From: Flavobacteriales bacterium
GTDB lineage: Bacteria; Bacteroidota; Bacteroidia; Flavobacteriales_D; Sanyastnellaceae
Direction: 5' to 3'
Assembly (NCBI GenBank): GCA_027488055.1
Contig: JAIYCK010000410.1
Location: 1 to 7,641, forward strand
DNA length: 7,641 bases
How positions within the stretch are numbered: position 1 is the stretch's first letter; every line of letters begins with the position of its first letter. Below the pieces are notes generated by a model. That model was not told the DNA's origin. It saw nothing but the letters and a program-made list of their open reading frames with translations, and did not search any database. Positions 1 through 6,904 of the stretch are shown in pieces. The translations under genes were made by a program, and so were the position numbers.

Positions 1-2382
1 CACAAAGGTGTTATTCTGCTTTTGCATTTCTGCATGCACTTCAAAAAGTGGATTTTTCTTAGACGCATTTCTGCGTGAAACACGCAAATACAATTGTTCA
101 ACCGAACAATCGTTCGGTGGCATTGTATACCACTCCTCGTGTTTCTCATTGCGTGGCACAAATGCGCAGAAGATAACCACTGAAAATTCCAATCCTTTGG
201 ATTTGTGCACTGTCATCATTCGCACCGCCAATGGATCTGAGCCGACTTTGATACTTAATTTATCGCGCTTGGCCTTCCACCAAGTATTCCATTTGTGGCG
301 CGAAAAAAATTCATTCCGTGTTTTTTGGAAGAGCTCATTCAGATAAAACTCTAAGAACACATCTAACTCCCATTGCATCAGCGCAACCACACGCGATGCT
401 TCGTCATAGACGTCCTCGCAAGCGGCTTCGAACAATGTAGGCCACAGAGGTCGCACCATGTGCTCCATGGTATGGGCAAAAGTCCATTGGTGGTGCTGCA
501 TGGTTTGACTGAATTGTTGAATGCTGATCTCGCGGCCATCACGGCCCAATTGCGCGATCATTGCAAGGATAGCTTCTTGGTTGTTGGGACGCTCTAAGTA
601 GTGCAACCAAGCTTCCAAAAACCGCACCTTGTGGGAATTGTGGAGTAGTAGACTCTCCTCCGACTGCACGCGAATGCCTTCGGCAATCAATCGCTCGGTG
701 ATTTCATATCCGTCCTTTTTACGCAGCACTAGAATAGCGATCTCTTCGGGCCGAAAATGAGCATCCATGGCTTCTTTGACGAGCCTCACGGCGTTATCCA
801 CCATTTCATCCTTTGGTATTTGTTGAGCCGTTACATATCCATGGCCCTTTTTCACTGCCGTTTGCCCCATCCCGTCATACACTCCACTCAAGCTTTGAAG
901 TGAAGGCGCCAATTGAGGATAGAGCTGATTGTTAAATGATACAACGACTTCATCGCTGCGCCGATTGTGTTCAAGGAATAGTTCGTCAAAGGCTGCTTTA
1001 AAGAGTCCTGCTTCGAGCGCATTCATGGGTTGCGTCGGGACATTGGGCAAGTCCACAAATTGGCGCACATGGCCCCCTCTGAAACGATAGATGCTCTGTT
1101 TAGCGTCGCCAACCACCATGGTTTCGTGATTTTCGCTCAAAGCATTGGTATACAACGGGAGCATATTGGACCATTGCACTACCGAAGTGTCCTGAAATTC
1201 ATCAATCAAGATGTGCTTGTATTTGATTCCCAAACGTTCGAATAGAAAGGGTGAAGATTGATCACATAAGACCTTGTGCACACGCTGATGCAAATCACCG
1301 ATCAACAAAATGCTTTCCTCTTCCCGTAAAATCTCCGCTTCGCGGGCAAGCATTTTGAGCAATCCCAATCCTAGAATTTGCTCCGCGATTTTATGGTACA
1401 ATTCAAACTCTGCGGCTTTGGGCCCTTCCAAATGAGAAATGACATTCGCTAGCTGCGCTTCTAGCTGCGCAAGCTCGGATGGGGATAATTGAAAAATCGG
1501 CTTTTTACCATAATACTCTCCCGTGCTTTGAACTCCTTTCAACTTGGCAAAAGATGAAGGCAAATCCCCGTTTGCTATTTTATTCAAAGTGGCAAAATAG
1601 CCGCCAGATTTGCTCGGATAATCGTTGACATCAGAGGAATGGCTGCACAGAATGGCCAATGCCTCTTTGGCTGTTTGAATTCTCTCCTCGGTCAACCTTC
1701 GGGCATGTTTGAGTGCAATGAGACGTGCATTTGTAAAATAATCGGAAGACGCCTCCATGAGGGCAGATGCTGCCTCCTGCGCATTATCCGACTTGAGGTG
1801 ACCCGCATATTTTGCTAAGATGTTTTGCGCCTTCCATGATCTTTCGTCATCCAAACTTTCTTGGACCAAAAAAACAAGGTATTGAGTCAGTTCAGGATCC
1901 AATCCAACCTCGTCCAAGCAGGAATCCACCACTCGTTCATAAAAGTCTTCAGTGTCAAGTTCCAATTTGAAATCGCCACTGAGGTTCAGTTCAAAAGCAA
2001 AACTGCGCACTAACTTTTGGGCAAAGCTGTCGATTGTTCCTATGGATAGGAGATCATAATTGTGCAAGACGTGCCGAAAAGTAAGTTGTGCGCGACTTTG
2101 GATGACGCGACTCGACTCCCCGCAATAGTCACGGACCAACTGAAATAGCGCATCTTGTTCGAGCTTCTTTAAGTCTTCGTTTGCAAATTGTTCCAGCGAT
2201 TCAATGAAGCGTTTGCGCATTTCGTGCGCCGCTGCATTGGTGAAGGTGATTGCTAATATGTGTTTGTAATAATCAGCCTGAGGAGTTGATAAAGCTAAAG
2301 AAAGCAATTGCCTGATCAACTGAAATGTTTTGCCGCTGCCTGCACCGGCGCGATATACTTTGAACTTTTTAGTGCTTTCCAT
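1..2382 (-). CDS. UvrD/RecB-type (AddA-like) ATP-dependent DNA helicase, N-terminal 794 codons, 3' end outside the window
   Basis: The minus frame is open without a stop from the ATG at 2382 to the left edge. The product is a superfamily 1A helicase, a DNA-unwinding motor of the RecB/AddA type used in double-strand break repair. Visible motifs in order are Walker A GAGSGKT (residues 13-19), motif Ia ITFTN (45-49), TIDSF (116-120), Walker B DEFQD (394-398), motif III GDAKQSIYRFRGG (from 425), motif IV NRRS (473-476) and motif V TVHKSKGLEF (724-733). The long insertion between TIDSF and DEFQD is typical of RecB-like rather than UvrD proteins. Bacteroidota relatives usually exceed 1000 residues and end in a PD-(D/E)XK nuclease domain, which would lie outside this window, so nuclease activity cannot be judged. 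The ATG at 2382 puts Walker A at the expected distance from the N-terminus. The gene diverges from the MbnP operon and appears unrelated to it. AddA/RecB class is confident, exact subfamily less so. Confidence 0.93.
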   Translation of the reverse strand, partial: MESTKKFKVYRAGAGSGKTFQLIRQLLSLALSTPQADYYKHILAITFTNAAAHEMRKRFIESLEQFANEDLKKLEQDALFQLVRDYCGESSRVIQSRAQLTFRHVLHNYDLLSIGTIDSFAQKLVRSFAFELNLSGDFKLELDTEDFYERVVDSCLDEVGLDPELTQYLVFLVQESLDDERSWKAQNILAKYAGHLKSDNAQEAASALMEASSDYFTNARLIALKHARRLTEERIQTAKEALAILCSHSSDVNDYPSKSGGYFATLNKIANGDLPSSFAKLKGVQSTGEYYGKKPIFQLSPSELAQLEAQLANVISHLEGPKAAEFELYHKIAEQILGLGLLKMLAREAEILREEESILLIGDLHQRVHKVLCDQSSPFLFERLGIKYKHILIDEFQDTSVVQWSNMLPLYTNALSENHETMVVGDAKQSIYRFRGGHVRQFVDLPNVPTQPMNALEAGLFKAAFDELFLEHNRRSDEVVVSFNNQLYPQLAPSLQSLSGVYDGMGQTAVKKGHGYVTAQQIPKDEMVDNAVRLVKEAMDAHFRPEEIAILVLRKKDGYEITERLIAEGIRVQSEESLLLHNSHKVRFLEAWLHYLERPNNQEAILAMIAQLGRDGREISIQQFSQTMQHHQWTFAHTMEHMVRPLWPTLFEAACEDVYDEASRVVALMQWELDVFLEFYLNELFQKTRNEFFSRHKWNTWWKAKRDKLSIKVGSDPLAVRMMTVHKSKGLEFSVVIFCAFVPRNEKHEEWYTMPPNDCSVEQLYLRVSRRNASKKNPLFEVHAEMQKQNNTFV

Positions 2383-2415
2383 GCCTTTTCGTTTTGACGA
2401 TGCTTGCACAAGAAT

Positions 2416-2426
2416 CCAATAATTGG
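2416..2426. repeat. Short inverted repeat CCAAT-A-ATTGG in the divergent spacer
   Basis: A perfect 5+1+5 dyad lies in the 138-base spacer between the divergent helicase and MbnP genes (2383-2520), about 65 bases upstream of the likely -7 element of the MbnP operon. It could be an operator half-site pair, but dyads this short and AT-rich occur by chance. Apart from this and the -7 element, nothing else is recognisable in the spacer. The helicase start has no convincing promoter of its own. Confidence 0.2.
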
Positions 2427-2492
2427 GATGCTATGTGCAGACCAGAAGCAACAAATATGCAGGATATCAGGTTCTGATTTAAGGTATGTTGT

Positions 2493-2500
2493 TAACTTTG
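2493..2500 (+). promoter_or_regulatory. Bacteroidota-type -7 promoter element (TAACTTTG) for the MbnP operon
   Basis: TAACTTTG matches the Bacteroidota housekeeping sigma -7 consensus TAnnTTTG exactly and ends 20 bases before the chosen ATG. This predicts a very short 5' leader of roughly 15 bases. No good TTTG/TTG -33 element is found about 20 bases upstream; the sequence there is only TTCTG-like. Its position supports the ATG at 2521 over the in-frame ATG at 2404, which would lie upstream of the promoter. Confidence 0.5.
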
Positions 2501-2520
2501 TACTCTATCCTCAAATCACC

Positions 2521-3303
2521 ATGAAATCAGCACGTTACTTCATAATGGCCTGCGCGGCACTCACCCTTTTGCTAAGTGCATGCAAAAACACTGCGACACA
2601 AGAGGATCCTGAAACAGAAGTTGCCGCCAACGGTCAATTCAATCTGCGCATGGACGCGAAATGGGGAAACGAAGATTTCGTCATTGAGCAAGTTTACTTG
2701 GACACGTATGGCAATCGCATCCGCGTGGATCAATTCTTAAGTTATGTCTCACAGATCTTCTTGGTCCATGAGAATGGGACCGAGGTGTTGCTAAAGGATT
2801 TCTACTTAGCCAACTTTGAGAACGATGTGGAGCTGCCTTTTGAGGTGCCCGCTGGACGCTATACTGGCCTTAAGTTGGGACTTGGTATTCCAGCCGCTTA
2901 CAACAAGCACGAGGATCCTGCGCAATATCCATCGAGTCATCCGCTGAGCGTAGCGGGCTCACAAGGTATGTTTTGGTATTGGAACACCGGTTATATTTTC
3001 ACCAAATTCGAAGGTAAAATAGATACAACCGGCACACCCGATGCAGCGTTGTTGGATTCGTTTCTCTTTCATATAGGGGATGATCCATACTACCGCGAGC
3101 TCACCTTTGAAAATCTCAATGTGACCGTTCCCGCCAATGGTGCGGTCGATATGCAATTGCGCATTTTTGTAGATCAAATCTTAGCACCCGTGGCAGGAAG
3201 TTCGTTGGACCTTGCGACCAATGCAGTCACTCATACCAGCGAACAGGATGTGTTGGCCACGACTTTTTTTGACAACTATGCCGCGGCGATTGTGGTGGAG
3301 TAG
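2521..3303 (+). CDS. MbnP-family copper-binding lipoprotein
   Basis: This 260-residue secreted lipoprotein has a hydrophobic signal peptide ending in lipobox LSAC, with Cys21 as the lipidation site. The mature part resembles the MbnP family: an N-terminal beta-type region with a metazoan-like GxYxGLKLGLG stretch (112-122), then GMFWYWNTGY (149-158) leading to KFEG (162-165), and FLFHIGDD (181-188). In methanotroph MbnP, the first Trp of the conserved WxW motif is oxidised to kynurenine by MbnH and helps bind one Cu(I) with a His and a Met. Here that Trp would be W152 (WYW, 152-154). M150 and H184 are candidate ligands, but this is a guess by position; H83, H130, H140 and H238 are alternatives. 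The ATG at 2521 is chosen because it begins the signal peptide and follows a -7 element; an in-frame ATG at 2404 is less likely. The stop overlaps the next gene, an MbnH-type di-heme enzyme, by 26 bases, the expected partner. No methanobactin genes are nearby, so the role is probably general copper handling. Confidence 0.85.
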   Translation: MKSARYFIMACAALTLLLSACKNTATQEDPETEVAANGQFNLRMDAKWGNEDFVIEQVYLDTYGNRIRVDQFLSYVSQIFLVHENGTEVLLKDFYLANFENDVELPFEVPAGRYTGLKLGLGIPAAYNKHEDPAQYPSSHPLSVAGSQGMFWYWNTGYIFTKFEGKIDTTGTPDAALLDSFLFHIGDDPYYRELTFENLNVTVPANGAVDMQLRIFVDQILAPVAGSSLDLATNAVTHTSEQDVLATTFFDNYAAAIVVE

Positions 3304-4300
3304 TTTCCTCTTTGTGCTTGGTGTGATCGGTTGTACGTCGCCTCCAACCACTACTAAGCAGGATCGTCCTGTTCATTTTCGCATTCCCTCTCATTTTCCG
3401 CCGATGGTTCACCCCACCGATAATGAGCCCACCGAAGCACGCTTGGAATTCGGGAGAAGATTATTTTATCATACAGCATTGAGTCAAAATGAAACCACCA
3501 GTTGCGCTTCATGCCATGTGCAGTCGGCGGCATTCACCGATGGAAGAGTGACCTCACCAGGGTTGAATGGCCATGCGGGAGTGCGTAATACGCCCACCCT
3601 TGCGAATTTAGCTTGGTCACCTTACCTGATGTCAGAAGGAGGCGTTCCCTCGCTTGAATTGCAAGCCCTTGCTCCTCTGCACGAACCATTGGAAATGGGG
3701 ATGAACATGATGATTGCTGTAGATCGCCTGAATCAAGACGCGTATCTGCGCACCTTGAATCAACGCGCTTACGGTCGCGACAGCATAGATCCTTTCACCA
3801 TTACCCGAGCGCTGGCTTGCTTCCAACGTAGCCTGATCAGCGGCGATAGCAAATTTGATCAATACAAAATGGGAGCTGCGGAACTCACTTCCAAGGAAGC
3901 GAAAGGCTTGGCCTTGTTTTCTGAAGTTGGATGTGCTAACTGCCACCGCGAACCTTTCTTCACTGATTATGGTTTTTACAATATCGGATTGTATTCCGTA
4001 TCAACAGATCCCGGATTGGAGCGCAAAACACATATAAAGTCAGACAGTGGGAAATTCAAAACCCCCACTTTGCGCAATATTGCGGTAACTGGCCCGTACA
4101 TGCACGACGGAAGCATGTCATCCTTGGAGGAGGTTATTGCCTTCTACAATGCGGGTGGCACAGGTGCGAGGCTCCAAGATGAGCGCATTCGTGCCTTACA
4201 TTTGTCTGCGGAAGACGAAGAGGCCTTGATTGCCTTTTTAGAGACCCTGACCGATTGGAATTTTTTACAAAATCAACAATTCACACCCCTTTCAGAATGA
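3278..4300 (+). CDS. MbnH/MauG-type di-heme cytochrome c peroxidase-like lipoprotein, copy 1 (lacks the inter-heme Trp)
   Basis: A 340-residue member of the bacterial di-heme cytochrome c peroxidase/MauG superfamily, acting outside the cytoplasmic membrane. The signal peptide (MPRRLWW then a hydrophobic stretch) ends in VIGC, making Cys19 the probable lipidated residue. Two c-type heme sites are present: C76-ASC-H80 and C219-ANC-H223. The C-terminal part has the family signature TPTLRNI and GPYMHDGS (272-279), then AFYNAGG, where Y290 aligns by eye with the Tyr axial heme ligand of MauG rather than the Met of classical peroxidases. Where most relatives have FWDGR, with the Trp that sits between the two hemes, this protein reads MSEGG, with Ser119 in the Trp position. 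The neighbouring copy 2 keeps FWDGR. The ATG at 3278 is chosen because it starts the signal peptide; in-frame ATGs from 3212 would add 22 residues before it. It overlaps the MbnP stop by 26 bases and the next start by 4 (ATGA). Its likely substrate is the MbnP upstream, but peroxidase or other oxidase activity is also possible. Confidence 0.87.
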   Translation: MPRRLWWSSFLFVLGVIGCTSPPTTTKQDRPVHFRIPSHFPPMVHPTDNEPTEARLEFGRRLFYHTALSQNETTSCASCHVQSAAFTDGRVTSPGLNGHAGVRNTPTLANLAWSPYLMSEGGVPSLELQALAPLHEPLEMGMNMMIAVDRLNQDAYLRTLNQRAYGRDSIDPFTITRALACFQRSLISGDSKFDQYKMGAAELTSKEAKGLALFSEVGCANCHREPFFTDYGFYNIGLYSVSTDPGLERKTHIKSDSGKFKTPTLRNIAVTGPYMHDGSMSSLEEVIAFYNAGGTGARLQDERIRALHLSAEDEEALIAFLETLTDWNFLQNQQFTPLSE

Positions 4301-5394
4301 AAAAAATACTCTTTTTTTTGGTCTTGGCGATTAGCTTGTGGCAGTGTGAACCCGATGTGGAAGACCCAACGCCGACTGATCCTGTAGCTGAACCCACGCC
4401 CTATCCTTTCCAGTCACCTCCCTTTTTTCCTCCGATGGATATTCCGCTCGACAATCCATTGACCTATGAAGGCATTGAACTGGGGCGCTATCTTTTTTGG
4501 GAGCAAAAATTAAGCGGCAACAATACCCAGAGCTGCGGCAGTTGTCATATGCCACAACATTCTTTTTCTGATCCCAATCAATTCAGTGTAGGCATCACAG
4601 GAGCCATAGGCAATCGGCAATCGATGGCGTTGGTGAATTTGGGATGGGCCTATAATTATTTTTGGGATGGGCGAGCGATCACTTTGGAGCAGCAAGTTCT
4701 TGAGCCTATTACCAACCCCATCGAAATGAATGAATCGTGGGAAAATGCCTTGGAAGAGTTGCGCAATGACCCATTGTATCCACCACTGTTTAAAGCTGCC
4801 TTTGGTTCGACTGCCATTACGCAGGATCGCGCTGCAAAGGCACTGGCAAGTTTTCTTCGTACCATGGTGAGCGCTAATTCGAAATTTGATCAGGAGCGAC
4901 TTGGACAATACACCTTCACCGCAGATGAAGAAGCTGGCTTCAATATGTTTTTAGACGAAGGAGGTATCAATCCCAACACTGGAGAAAGCTATGGAGGAGC
5001 TGATTGCTTCCATTGTCATTCGCATGCAGGAATGCAAATGGGCGATTACCTCTTTCACAACAATGGTTTGGATGCACACTTTCAAAACGATGCTGGTTTG
5101 GCCTCCATTACAGGCAATCCGTTGGACAGTGGCAAGTTCAAGACACCCACTTTGCGCAACATCGAGCTCACCGGCCCCTATATGCACGACGGCCGATTCC
5201 AAACATTGGAGCAGGTAGTAGCCCATTACAACAGCGGTGGAATCATGTCAGCCACCATCGATCCTATGATGGAAGCCGCCAATGAAGGTTTGTTTTTGAC
5301 TGCAACACAGCAGCAGCAGCTTATCGCATTTCTTAAATGTCTGACGGATACCTCATTCATTCACAATCCTGCATTCAGCGATCCCCATGAATAA
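4297..5394 (+). CDS. MbnH/MauG-type di-heme cytochrome c peroxidase-like lipoprotein, copy 2
   Basis: A 365-residue second di-heme enzyme, clearly related to the preceding gene product but well diverged. The N-terminal hydrophobic stretch ends at LWQC, with Cys17 the likely lipidation site although Gln at -1 is atypical; a Pro/acidic tail (CEPDVEDP) follows and could act as a surface-export signal of the kind known in some Bacteroidota. Heme sites are C80-GSC-H84 and C237-FHC-H241. FWDGR (122-126) supplies W123, the position of the inter-heme Trp of MauG and di-heme peroxidases. The C-terminal signature is TPTLRNIELTGPYMHDGR (283-300) and AHYNSGG, with Y311 aligning by eye with the MauG axial Tyr. 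A longer loop precedes and follows heme 2 than in copy 1, including CFHCHSHAGMQMG (237-249), rich in His and Met. Its ATG overlaps the previous stop as ATGA, and its stop overlaps the next start by 8 bases, so translational coupling is likely. By keeping the Trp it is the better candidate for MauG-like long-range oxidation of MbnP. Confidence 0.88.
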   Translation: MKKILFFLVLAISLWQCEPDVEDPTPTDPVAEPTPYPFQSPPFFPPMDIPLDNPLTYEGIELGRYLFWEQKLSGNNTQSCGSCHMPQHSFSDPNQFSVGITGAIGNRQSMALVNLGWAYNYFWDGRAITLEQQVLEPITNPIEMNESWENALEELRNDPLYPPLFKAAFGSTAITQDRAAKALASFLRTMVSANSKFDQERLGQYTFTADEEAGFNMFLDEGGINPNTGESYGGADCFHCHSHAGMQMGDYLFHNNGLDAHFQNDAGLASITGNPLDSGKFKTPTLRNIELTGPYMHDGRFQTLEQVVAHYNSGGIMSATIDPMMEAANEGLFLTATQQQQLIAFLKCLTDTSFIHNPAFSDPHE

Positions 5395-5887
5395 AGCTTT
5401 AAAGAAACACCTCAATATAGCCATTCAAAAGAAAAAAGAGAATCAAAAACTCTTTGCTGGATTGGGCAAAAAACGCAACCTTGATGCGTTGATCCATGGC
5501 ATGCACGATGAGATTTTTGAACGCTTGGACTGTTTGACGTGTGCCAATTGTTGCAAGACCACTTCTCCCATATTCCGGCCTGTAGACATCGATCGCATTG
5601 CCAAGCATTTGCGAATGAAGGCCGCTGACTTTACCGATACCTATTTGCGGGTGGATGAAGATGATGACTTTGTCTTACAAAAAAGTCCGTGTGCCTTTTT
5701 GGACGAACAGAATTATTGTACCATTTACGAGGTTCGACCATTGGCTTGTCGGGAGTATCCGCATACCGACCGCAAGAACATGCATCAGATCTTGGATTTG
5801 ACTTATCGCAATACCTTGATTTGTCCAGCTGTGGCAGAAATTGCAGAGCGGTTGAAGGTAGCTGCGAATGATAATTCGTCCCGATAG
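5387..5887 (+). CDS. YkgJ-family CxxCxxCC cysteine-cluster protein (putative Zn/Fe-chelating)
   Basis: A 166-residue soluble protein with no signal peptide, so probably cytoplasmic. After a Lys-rich helical N-terminus (1-45) it has the family's cluster C49-LT-C52-AN-C55-C56, followed by C102, C111, C121 (in RPLACREYPH) and C146. This arrangement of eight cysteines fits the YkgJ-type zinc- or iron-chelating domain; no catalytic activity is established for the family. The start overlaps the previous stop by 8 bases, which ties its expression to the di-heme genes. A role in metal handling or heme-protein maturation is inference from context only, since homologues also occur away from such genes. 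It is the last gene of the operon and faces the response regulator tail-to-tail with 42 bases between them. Confidence 0.85.
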   Translation: MNKALKKHLNIAIQKKKENQKLFAGLGKKRNLDALIHGMHDEIFERLDCLTCANCCKTTSPIFRPVDIDRIAKHLRMKAADFTDTYLRVDEDDDFVLQKSPCAFLDEQNYCTIYEVRPLACREYPHTDRKNMHQILDLTYRNTLICPAVAEIAERLKVAANDNSSR

Positions 5888-5899
5888 GTGGCTATAGGG

Positions 5900-5915
5900 G
5901 CGCATTGCGATGCGC
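5900..5915. terminator. GC-rich hairpin in the convergent spacer, possible bidirectional terminator
   Basis: GCGCAT and ATGCGC form a 6-bp stem around a TGCG loop, within the 42 bases between the convergent YkgJ-type gene and the response regulator. The location fits a shared terminator. Against a strong intrinsic terminator, neither strand has a proper T-run after the stem; the plus strand continues GTGTT only. Confidence 0.35.
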
Positions 5916-5929
5916 GTGTTCAGCAATAA

Positions 5930-6700
5930 CTACAGCACATTGATTCTTTCCCCAAATTCATCACGGTAATTGCCTCCGACAGGGATCACCTTGGGGCCGT
6001 CACTCACTTGGATGATGACATCGCCGCCAGTGATGCCACTGACCTTGTCCATGTTGACAATGAACGAACGGTGCACACGTTGAAAGGTTTTCTTGGGCAA
6101 TTTGCGCTCGACGTCTTTCATGGTGGCATGGATAGTGATCTTTTCCCAATCTTTGCCATCGCGGTGCAATACGAGCTGCATGTAATCCTTTAGGGCTTCG
6201 ATGAAACAGATATCGCTGTGATTGATTTTGACTAATTTTTGATTCTTGCGAACGAACAAGAACTCGGCGGTGGATTTGTAATCACTCAATCGCTTTAACA
6301 AATCATATTCCACCTTGAGTTCCCTCTCCTTTTGATGCTTATGGACCGCCAATTCAATGGTGGTTTTTAGATCGATTTCCTTGAACGGCTTGAGAATATA
6401 TCCATGTGGCTCCACTCCTTTGGCACTGGTCAAGGTCGTCTCATCGGCAAATGCAGTCAGAAAAATGACTGGGATATCCATTTCCTGCTTCAATAATTCA
6501 GCGGTTTCAATGCCCGTCTTGTCGCCTTTGATTTGAATGTCCATCAAGGCCAAATCAGGCTTCGTTTCGCGGGCTAGCTCCAAGGCCTTGTCCCCATTAT
6601 CTGCTTGTGCTACAATGTTGTAGCCCAATTTAGTGAGGCTTCTTTCAATGTCCTTTCGAACAATGCTTTCGTCTTCAAGGAGGAGGATATTAATGGCCAT
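5930..6700 (-). CDS. LytTR-family two-component response regulator
   Basis: A 256-residue DNA-binding response regulator. Residues 1-120 are a CheY-like receiver: acidic pocket E9/D10, phospho-acceptor D54 (in ALMDIQIKGD), T82 in FLTAFAD, Y101, and K104 in LKPF. A charged, probably coiled linker (about 118-142) leads to a LytTR domain (about 146-256) with its typical stretches SDICFIEALKDYMQL (162-176), FQRVHRSFIVNMDKV (206-220) and IPVGGNYRDEF (239-249). Such regulators are normally phosphorylated by a membrane sensor histidine kinase, but no kinase gene lies in the window, so it is an orphan here. The ATG at 6700 begins directly with the first receiver strand. It is convergent with the MbnP operon and divergent from prs; its target genes cannot be told from the sequence. 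Confidence 0.94.
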   Translation of the reverse strand: MAINILLLEDESIVRKDIERSLTKLGYNIVAQADNGDKALELARETKPDLALMDIQIKGDKTGIETAELLKQEMDIPVIFLTAFADETTLTSAKGVEPHGYILKPFKEIDLKTTIELAVHKHQKERELKVEYDLLKRLSDYKSTAEFLFVRKNQKLVKINHSDICFIEALKDYMQLVLHRDGKDWEKITIHATMKDVERKLPKKTFQRVHRSFIVNMDKVSGITGGDVIIQVSDGPKVIPVGGNYRDEFGERINVL

Positions 6701-6770
6701 AAAATAGAGGGTGTAAGGTAACTTTTGAGGCTAACGTGCTTCGACCTCGGGTGCAATGTAAACCAGGCTT

Positions 6771-6786
6771 GGCTTGTGCGCAAGTC
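6771..6786. repeat. Weak hairpin GGCTTG-TGCG-CAAGTC
   Basis: A 6-bp stem with one G-T wobble closes a TGCG loop in the divergent spacer, about 70 bases upstream of the response regulator start and 120 upstream of the prs -7 element. No T-run follows. It could be in the leader of the response regulator transcript, or be chance. Confidence 0.15.
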
Positions 6787-6884
6787 CTAAATTCGAAAAA
6801 AGTATGCATCCCCCACTGTAGAAGCCTGTTGTCCAAACAATTGAAACTGAGCCTAAATTTTGGGTAAGGCCTTGAAAAACTCAG

Positions 6885-6897
6885 ATTCTTAAAGAAT
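6885..6897. promoter_or_regulatory. Dyad ATTCTT-A-AAGAAT just upstream of the prs -7 element
   Basis: A perfect 6+1+6 inverted repeat ends 7 bases before the TATATTTG element, so it sits between the expected -33 and -7 regions. A protein bound there would block the promoter, hence a possible operator. It is AT-rich, so chance occurrence is quite possible. Confidence 0.25.
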
Positions 6898-6904
6898 TTG
6901 TAGC

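Noticed and set aside
8..346. 112-codon plus-strand ORF
   Set aside because: It lies antisense to the helicase motif V region, whose minus frame is open and clearly conserved. No recognisable family, start signal or promoter.
373..1245. Two further plus-strand ORFs (373-597 and 1030-1245)
   Set aside because: Both are antisense shadows of the helicase coding frame, which carries motifs III, IV and Walker B here.
2452..2459. CATATTTG on the minus strand as a -7 element for the helicase
   Set aside because: It differs from TAnnTTTG at the first base and has no TTG-like -33 element at suitable spacing, so it is too weak to call.
2404..2520. N-terminal extension of the MbnP gene from the ATG at 2404
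   Set aside because: It would put 39 residues before the signal peptide and start upstream of the -7 promoter element.
4510..4908. 132-codon minus-strand ORF inside the second di-heme gene
   Set aside because: Composition shadow of the strongly conserved plus-strand frame that encodes the first heme site and FWDGR.
5900..6786. Repeat family suggested by two hairpins with the same TGCG loop (5900-5915 and 6771-6786)
   Set aside because: Their stems are unrelated (GCGCAT versus GGCTTG) and only the four-base loop is shared, which is expected by chance.
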